A stretch of DNA of 64,000 nt. Source: Campylobacter lanienae NCTC 13004 (GTDB lineage: Bacteria > Campylobacterota > Campylobacteria > Campylobacterales > Campylobacteraceae). Positions 59,190-64,000 of this stretch are shown here, in pieces. Under the pieces are notes generated by a model. It had not been told where the DNA came from, did not search any database, and saw nothing but the letters and a program-made list of their open reading frames with translations. Within the stretch, counting starts at the first letter, position 1, and the number at the start of each line of letters is the position of its first letter. The stretch is from contig NZ_CP015578.1 in NCBI RefSeq assembly GCF_002139935.1, forward strand, positions 868,001-932,000, given 5' to 3'. The position numbers were made by a program, and so were the translations under genes.

Positions 59190-59729
59190 CTACTCCTGTA
59201 ATACCACATAAATTGGTGCATAATTTTTAAGCTCTTTTAATCCACCAATTCCAATATCTATTATAGAGATGATTTCAACCAAATTTCCATTAAGTCTTAA
59301 AATAAGCTCACAAGCCGCCTTAGCCGTGCCACCTGTGGCTATAAGATCATCTATTAATAATAGATTTGCTCTAGGCTTAAAGGCATCTATATGCGCTTCA
59401 ATCTCATCTACTCCATACTCTAATGAGTATTTTTCAGAGATAGTAGCACCTGGTAATTTACCCTTTTTTCTAAAAGGCACAAATCCCACCCCAAGCCTAT
59501 CAGCCAAAGCCGCACCAAAAATAAAGCCACGGCTCTCGATCCCAACTACATAATCAATATCTTTATCTTTATATCTATCATAGAGATGAGACATTAAAAG
59601 ATTAAATGCCTTCGCATCGCCTAAAAGTGTGGTAATATCTCGAAATATCACTCCAGGCTTTGGAAAATCAGCAATCTTTCTAATAGTTGAATCTAAATAA
59701 TCTTTTTGTTCTTGTGATAAACTACACAC
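59190..59729 (-). CDS. apt: Adenine phosphoribosyltransferase
   Basis: 179 residues from a GTG start placed 5 bases after AGGA. PRPP-binding motif [15 protein letters not shown] near 125, the [14 protein letters not shown] opening and [14 protein letters not shown] flap. It salvages adenine to AMP in the cytoplasm. It belongs to the rpiB-to-ychF minus-strand operon. Confidence 0.95.
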   Translation of the reverse strand: MCSLSQEQKDYLDSTIRKIADFPKPGVIFRDITTLLGDAKAFNLLMSHLYDRYKDKDIDYVVGIESRGFIFGAALADRLGVGFVPFRKKGKLPGATISEKYSLEYGVDEIEAHIDAFKPRANLLLIDDLIATGGTAKAACELILRLNGNLVEIISIIDIGIGGLKELKNYAPIYVVLQE

Positions 59730-59756
59730 ACCAGTCCTTTTATAAATAAATTTATT

Positions 59757-60089
59757 TTACAATAGTGCTTCGATTTTGCCCTCTAACTCTTTTATTCTAG
59801 CTCTTAATTTGTCATTTTCTATTCTATATTGCGAATTTCTAGTCCTAAGACCTGTAACATCGCCTTTCATCTTATTTAGCTCATCTGTTAAGATATCTAT
59901 ATTACCAAGGCTTCTTTGGAGTTGGACTTGAAGTTTGCGTATGATAATCTCAGTATCATCTAAATTATTTTTAACAAAATCACGCATTGCGCGCTCTTTT
60001 TTCAGTAAAGTTTTATAATAAAATACCATAACTATCAAATATAGACTACAACATATAAAAAATGTGTAAAAAACCCAATCTAAGAACAT
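59757..60089 (-). CDS. Membrane-anchored coiled-coil protein (110 aa)
   Basis: One N-terminal membrane helix (about 5-26) followed by a charged coiled coil to the C-terminus (about 30-110, e.g. LRTRNSQYRIENDKLRARI). The layout resembles FtsB/FtsL-type or Cj0926-like proteins, and a gene of unknown function sits at the same place in C. jejuni. It overlaps rpiB by 10 bases and precedes apt by 27. No enzymatic motif. Confidence 0.8.
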   Translation of the reverse strand: MFLDWVFYTFFICCSLYLIVMVFYYKTLLKKERAMRDFVKNNLDDTEIIIRKLQVQLQRSLGNIDILTDELNKMKGDVTGLRTRNSQYRIENDKLRARIKELEGKIEALL

Positions 60090-60529
60090 CTACAAACTCC
60101 TAGTTTTTCAACTCTTTTCTCATGCCTACCACCGCTAAATTCGGTAGCGAAAAATACTTCAACCATATCTTTGATAATATCTTTTCCAACCACCCTAGCA
60201 CCAAAGCATAACACATTAGCATCATTATGCTCTCTTGATAACCTTGCTAGTGTGGAGTTATGACATAAAGCGCACCTGATATGAGAAAATCTATTTGCCG
60301 CTATAGAGATACCAATCCCGCTACCGCATATCAATACACCAAATTCATCGCTATTTTTAAGATTATTAGCCATCAAAGTAGCAAAATCAGGATAATCAAC
60401 ACTCTCAATAGAGCTATTAGTGCCTAGATCAACTACACAAAATCCCATAGATTCTAATATATTTTTTGTCTCTATCTTTGCTTCATATCCAGCGTGATCA
60501 CTAGCTATATAAATTTTAGAAATATTCAT
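60080..60529 (-). CDS. rpiB: Ribose-5-phosphate isomerase B
   Basis: 149 residues. SDHAGYE at 10-16, the anion-hole loop CGSGIGISIAANR near 70, and the catalytic cysteine in SHIRCALCHN. Interconverts ribose 5-phosphate and ribulose 5-phosphate. First gene of the operon rpiB-110 aa-apt-dedA-pepA-ychF; a 59-base gap separates it from lepB. Confidence 0.94.
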   Translation of the reverse strand: MNISKIYIASDHAGYEAKIETKNILESMGFCVVDLGTNSSIESVDYPDFATLMANNLKNSDEFGVLICGSGIGISIAANRFSHIRCALCHNSTLARLSREHNDANVLCFGARVVGKDIIKDMVEVFFATEFSGGRHEKRVEKLGVCRCS

Positions 60530-60588
60530 TTACACCTACTACAAATTTGAATTCCACCATTATATCATATTAAATGATACAAATTTAA

Positions 60589-61422
60589 CTATTTTGCCAT
60601 ATCTTCTAAGCTACTTGCTAAGCGTCCGATACGCTCCCAGCGAATTTTGTAATTTTCATCATAGCTTAAATAGACAAACCACGGCTTGCCAACTATATAT
60701 TTATAAGGCACAGAACCCCAAAATCTACTATCGCTGCTATTTTCTCTATTATCACCTACCATGAAATACTCATTTTGTGGCACTTTGAAATAATATGCGT
60801 TGAAATTTAATCCATTAATTTTAGGCAGCTCTGGCACCATAATCTCACTCATAGCAAAATCCACCATACCAGCAATGGTAAATGTATCGGCTCTTAATCC
60901 ACCATAATTATCTTTATCAGTGTTATTATCATAGTGAATTCCAGCCATCTTATATGGCTCTTTGATGAATTTCTTTCCACCTAAAATCACGATATTAGCA
61001 TCTTTAAATTCCCTTGCTATCTCATCATCTCCGCCACTTGGTCTTAAATACATAGCACCAGGGGCAAATATCACCTCATCAAGTCCGGTAGCGAAATTAC
61101 GCTTGACATAGTGAATTTTAGGATCTTTTGGATAGCGAAAAACCACTATATCACCACGCTTTGGCCCATCACTAGCTATCAAATGCCCATCACCATCGCT
61201 ATCAGGAAGCACTGGAATTTCTATAAATGGAATGTGTGGTGTTGGAATTCCATATGAGTATTTTTTAACAAAGAGATAATCACCTATTAAAAGAGTATTT
61301 TTCATAGAACCGCTAGGTATCACAAAAGCTTGAGCTACAAAAAATATTATTAACAAAACTATAACAATAGTCCCCGTCCAACTACTACAAAAATTATAGA
61401 ATTTAGTAAAAATTCTTCTCAA
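60589..61422 (-). CDS. lepB: Signal peptidase I
   Basis: 277 residues with one N-terminal membrane helix (18-36). The nucleophile is S39 in IPSGSM, with the general-base lysine in IHYVKRNFATG near 122 and the C-terminal box GDNRENSSDSRFWG. It cleaves export signal peptides at the outer face of the inner membrane. The insertion between boxes C and D (about 125-205) is longer than in E. coli-like cores. It lies 3 bases after folD. Confidence 0.95.
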   Translation of the reverse strand: MRRIFTKFYNFCSSWTGTIVIVLLIIFFVAQAFVIPSGSMKNTLLIGDYLFVKKYSYGIPTPHIPFIEIPVLPDSDGDGHLIASDGPKRGDIVVFRYPKDPKIHYVKRNFATGLDEVIFAPGAMYLRPSGGDDEIAREFKDANIVILGGKKFIKEPYKMAGIHYDNNTDKDNYGGLRADTFTIAGMVDFAMSEIMVPELPKINGLNFNAYYFKVPQNEYFMVGDNRENSSDSRFWGSVPYKYIVGKPWFVYLSYDENYKIRWERIGRLASSLEDMAK

Positions 61423-61425
61423 AGT

Positions 61426-62277
61426 TTAGCCTTTTAATTTTCTATTTTTAGCTGATTTTAGCGTATTGCTAAGTAGCATAGCAATTGTCATTGGCCCTAC
61501 TCCTCCTGGTACGGGCGTTATCATAGAGCATTTAGGTGCTACACTCTCATAATCACAATCGCCAACTAATTTACCACTATCTAAGCGATTTATCCCTACA
61601 TCAATTACTATTGCCCCATCACTTACCATATCGGCTTTTAAGAAATTTGGCTTGCCTACTGCTACTACTATGATTTGGGCATTTTTACAGACGCTTGCTA
61701 AATCTTTAGTTTTAGAGTGAGCTATAGTCACAGTAGCCCCAGCATTTAGTAGCAGTGCCGCCATAGGCTTGCCTACTATATTGCTTCTACCTATAACCAC
61801 GGCATTTTTGCCACTTACTTCTATATTATAAGCTTTGAAAAGCTCCATTATCCCAAGTGGCGTACAAGGCACAAATCCATCAAGACCGCTATTTAATCTA
61901 CCTACATTTATAGCGTGAAATCCATCTACATCTTTATTTGGATCGATCGCTTCTAAAATAGCATTTGTATCAATATGCTTTGGAAGTGGAAGTTGAACTA
62001 AAATTCCATCTATACTATCATCATTATTTAAAAGCTTAATCAAAGCCAAAAGCTCACTTTGCGTTGTAGTTTCAGGTAGCTTGTGAGCTACTGAGCCCAT
62101 GTGAGCAGCAATAGTAGATCTCTCTTTACTAGCGACATAGGTTTGGCTAGCCTTATCTTCGCCTACTAAAACCACGGCTAGAGTTGGCGTAATTCCTTTG
62201 CTTTTTAGCTCCAAAACCTCATCAGCAACTCTTTGTTTAACCCTATTGCTTATCTCTTTGCCATCAATTATTTGCAT
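61426..62277 (-). CDS. folD: Bifunctional methylenetetrahydrofolate dehydrogenase/cyclohydrolase
   Basis: 283 residues. Catalytic YVASKER with the lysine near 54, QLPLPKHI, NAD(P) loop VVIGRSNIVGKPMA and C-terminal TPVPGGVGPMTIAML. It interconverts methylene- and formyl-tetrahydrofolate in one-carbon metabolism. First gene of folD-lepB, divergent from the small cytochrome. Confidence 0.97.
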   Translation of the reverse strand: MQIIDGKEISNRVKQRVADEVLELKSKGITPTLAVVLVGEDKASQTYVASKERSTIAAHMGSVAHKLPETTTQSELLALIKLLNNDDSIDGILVQLPLPKHIDTNAILEAIDPNKDVDGFHAINVGRLNSGLDGFVPCTPLGIMELFKAYNIEVSGKNAVVIGRSNIVGKPMAALLLNAGATVTIAHSKTKDLASVCKNAQIIVVAVGKPNFLKADMVSDGAIVIDVGINRLDSGKLVGDCDYESVAPKCSMITPVPGGVGPMTIAMLLSNTLKSAKNRKLKG

Positions 62278-62353
62278 TTTTGCCCTTTTTATGTATTTTT
62301 TAATTACAAAAATTGTATCATACCCAAATTCAAATTAAATTCAAGTGAGATAT

Positions 62354-62719
62354 ATGAAATTTATTAGCTTTTTTTTGCTTTTTGCTACTTTTGCTTTTTG
62401 TAGTGAGTTTATCACCAAAAGTGAATACGCCAAAATGCTATACAAAAATCCAAGAGGCATAGGGTGTCATAAATGCCACGGCGATAAGGGCGAGGGAGCC
62501 TTAATAGTCAAATACAAAGCATTTAACAAAAAGAGTAATAAATATGAAGAGAAATCTCTAAAAGCACCAAGGATAAATAATCTCGATTTCAAAAGATTTC
62601 AAGCAGCTATTACTGATTCTAAGGGCATTATGCCATCATATTTTCTTACTCAAAATGAGATTTTAAATTTATTTGAATACATAACTTCATTTAATAAGGA
62701 TAAAAAAGATGAGAAATAA
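62354..62719 (+). CDS. Small periplasmic c-type cytochrome (121 aa)
   Basis: From ATG 62354 (MKFISFFLLFATFAFCS), a clear signal peptide; a GTG 9 bases earlier is in frame. One heme site CHKCH (38-42) followed by GDKGEGA, and a methionine in GIMPSYFL (near 98) that could be the sixth ligand, giving a class I cytochrome c. The electron partner is unknown. It overlaps hemL by 11 bases and diverges from folD. A comparable small protein precedes hemL in C. jejuni. Confidence 0.85.
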   Translation: MKFISFFLLFATFAFCSEFITKSEYAKMLYKNPRGIGCHKCHGDKGEGALIVKYKAFNKKSNKYEEKSLKAPRINNLDFKRFQAAITDSKGIMPSYFLTQNEILNLFEYITSFNKDKKDEK

Positions 62720-63980
62720 AGATGAATTCCTCAAAGCACAAAAATATATTCCAGGTGGTGTAAATTCGCCTGTTCGTGCCTTTGGTTCAGTTGGTTCTAC
62801 TCCTGTGATGATAGATAGGGGTGAGCGTGAGTTTATCTATGATATCGAAAATAATGAGTATATTGATTATGTTTTAAGCTGGGGGCCACTCATCTTTGGG
62901 CATTGTGATAAAGATATAGAAGATGCCGTGATATCAACGGCTAAAAAGGGACTAAGCTTTGGTGCGCCATGCTTATTAGAAACTGAGCTTGCTCAATTAG
63001 TATTATCTAAATTCCCTCATTTAGATAAAATTCGCTTTGTTAGTAGCGGGACTGAAGCTACTATGAGCGCTATTAGATTAGCTCGTGGATATAGCAAAAA
63101 AGATGGAATAATCAAATTTGAAGGTTGCTATCACGGTCATAGCGATGGATTATTAGTTAAAGCCGGTAGTGGAGCTACCACTTTTGGATATTCAAGTAGC
63201 TTAGGCGTCCCAAATGATATAGTCAAAAACACTCATCTAGCCAAATATAATGATCTAAATAGCGTCAAAGAGTGCTTTAAAAATGGTGATATTGGCGTTA
63301 TTATCGTTGAGCCAATCGCTGGAAATATGGGATTGGTGCCTGGTAGCGATGAGTTTTTACATGGGCTTAGAAAGATTTGTGATGAAAATGGTGCGGTTTT
63401 AATCTTTGATGAAGTTATGAGTGGATTTAGAGCTAGTGCCACTGGTAGCTATGGATTAAATAAGATTGAAGTCGATATAGTTACCTTTGGTAAGGTCATT
63501 GGTGGCGGTATGCCGTGTGCTGCTTATGCTGGAAAAAATGAGATAATGGAGCTAATTAGCCCACTTGGTGGAGTCTATCAAGCTGGGACGCTTAGCGGTA
63601 ATCCTGTTGCTATGGCTGCTGGACTAGCTGCGTTAAATAAAATTTATAATATGCCAAATTTATATGATGAGCTTGGTAAAAAGAGTAAATTTATAATTGA
63701 TACTATGCAAGATAGCGCAAATGAGATGGGAATTCCACTTCAAACAACTATGCGTGGGTCTATGTGGGGATTTTTCTTCAATGAAAATCCTGTTACTAAC
63801 TACACTCAAGCCCTACAAAGCGATACAAATTTATTTGCCAAATTCCACGCTCAAATGCTAAAGCGTGGCGTCTATCTAGCACCAAGCCAGTTTGAAACTT
63901 GCTTTGTTTGCAAGCCTCTAAGCCAAACTAGCTTAGACAAAACGGCACAAGCTATAAAAGAGAGTTTTAAATCACTATGA
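62709..63980 (+). CDS. hemL: Glutamate-1-semialdehyde 2,1-aminomutase
   Basis: 423 residues, complete. PLP lysine in VTFGKVIGGGMP near 263, with YIPGGVNSPVRAF at the start, SGTEATMSAIRLARG near 120 and GNPVAMAAG near 297. It forms 5-aminolevulinate in the C5 heme pathway. The stop overlaps the next start (ATGA). Confidence 0.97.
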   Translation: MRNKDEFLKAQKYIPGGVNSPVRAFGSVGSTPVMIDRGEREFIYDIENNEYIDYVLSWGPLIFGHCDKDIEDAVISTAKKGLSFGAPCLLETELAQLVLSKFPHLDKIRFVSSGTEATMSAIRLARGYSKKDGIIKFEGCYHGHSDGLLVKAGSGATTFGYSSSLGVPNDIVKNTHLAKYNDLNSVKECFKNGDIGVIIVEPIAGNMGLVPGSDEFLHGLRKICDENGAVLIFDEVMSGFRASATGSYGLNKIEVDIVTFGKVIGGGMPCAAYAGKNEIMELISPLGGVYQAGTLSGNPVAMAAGLAALNKIYNMPNLYDELGKKSKFIIDTMQDSANEMGIPLQTTMRGSMWGFFFNENPVTNYTQALQSDTNLFAKFHAQMLKRGVYLAPSQFETCFVCKPLSQTSLDKTAQAIKESFKSL

Positions 63981-64000
63981 GCCAAAAAAGCAAAAAGATA
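63977..64000 (+). CDS. Start of a gene cut by the window end
   Basis: ATG overlapping the hemL stop, then SQKSKKI in frame to the last base. Only eight codons are visible. In C. jejuni a small membrane protein follows hemL, and the basic start would fit, but nothing more can be said. Confidence 0.5.

Noticed and set aside
1-64000. CRISPR arrays, insertion sequences, prophage or genomic-island borders
   Set aside because: No spaced direct repeats, transposase or integrase genes, tRNA-linked attachment sites or stretches of clearly foreign composition were seen.

Overview
The window is a densely packed, low-GC stretch of a Campylobacterota chromosome. The evidence is gene content plus gene order: hrcA-grpE-dnaK, the chain cysS-msbA-pyrD-M16 peptidase-dapA, htrA beside a CprRS-type two-component system, cbpA-hspR, glmU-coaBC-uppS-truA, napAGHBFLD, and ychF-pepA-dedA-apt-rpiB. 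These match Campylobacter, but the napF gene and the linked macAB-tolC-comEC block point away from C. jejuni itself and towards the C. fetus / hyointestinalis / lanienae side of the genus (inference). I see no rRNA, tRNA, insertion sequence, prophage or CRISPR array.

Layout. 1-6.4 kb: partial rppH, hemW, the hrcA-grpE-dnaK chaperone operon with its control region, a 55-residue gene, and a DHH phosphoesterase pair. 6.4-9.0 kb: flhA behind an Rrf2-type regulator. 9.1-23.4 kb: a long + strand series (murJ, cysS, msbA, a RusA-like nuclease gene, then, after one convergent methyltransferase, pyrD, M16 peptidase, dapA, a FabL-like reductase, pgsA, a cystine-type ABC transporter, rarD). 23.4-28.2 kb: minus-strand nagZ-gpsA-gatB, then a ThiE-like gene, a small membrane protein and atpB. 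28.3-33.4 kb: cbpA-hspR followed tightly by two cation/proton antiporters and a TauE permease. 33.6-37 kb: htrA and cprRS. 36.9-42.6 kb: macAB, a TolC-like gene and comEC. 42.7-49.1 kb: the glmU-to-truA envelope operon. 49.1-55.6 kb: the periplasmic nitrate reductase operon. 55.6-56.0 kb: an AT-rich gap with a strong hairpin. 56-64 kb: housekeeping genes, lepB, folD, a small cytochrome c and hemL.

How it fits together. The most coherent regulatory story is heat shock. The hrcA promoter carries a full TTGACA-N18-TATAAT core, a CIRCE element at +1/RBS and a HAIR-like palindrome over the -35. The cbpA-hspR promoter carries the same core and the same HAIR-like TTGA-N11-TCAA symmetry. HrcA and HspR are both encoded in the window, so a two-repressor circuit can be proposed from sequence alone. 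Envelope genes are abundant: MurJ, MsbA, PgsA, UppS, an LptF/G permease, GlmU, NagZ, HtrA and LepB. Respiration is represented by Nap.

I found no clearly new multi-gene system. The best candidates for a second look are the RusA-like fusion at 13617-14372, the YX6K (FabL-type) reductase at 18576-19364, the heat-shock control regions, the attachment of two antiporters to the HspR operon, and NapB with a perfect lipobox.
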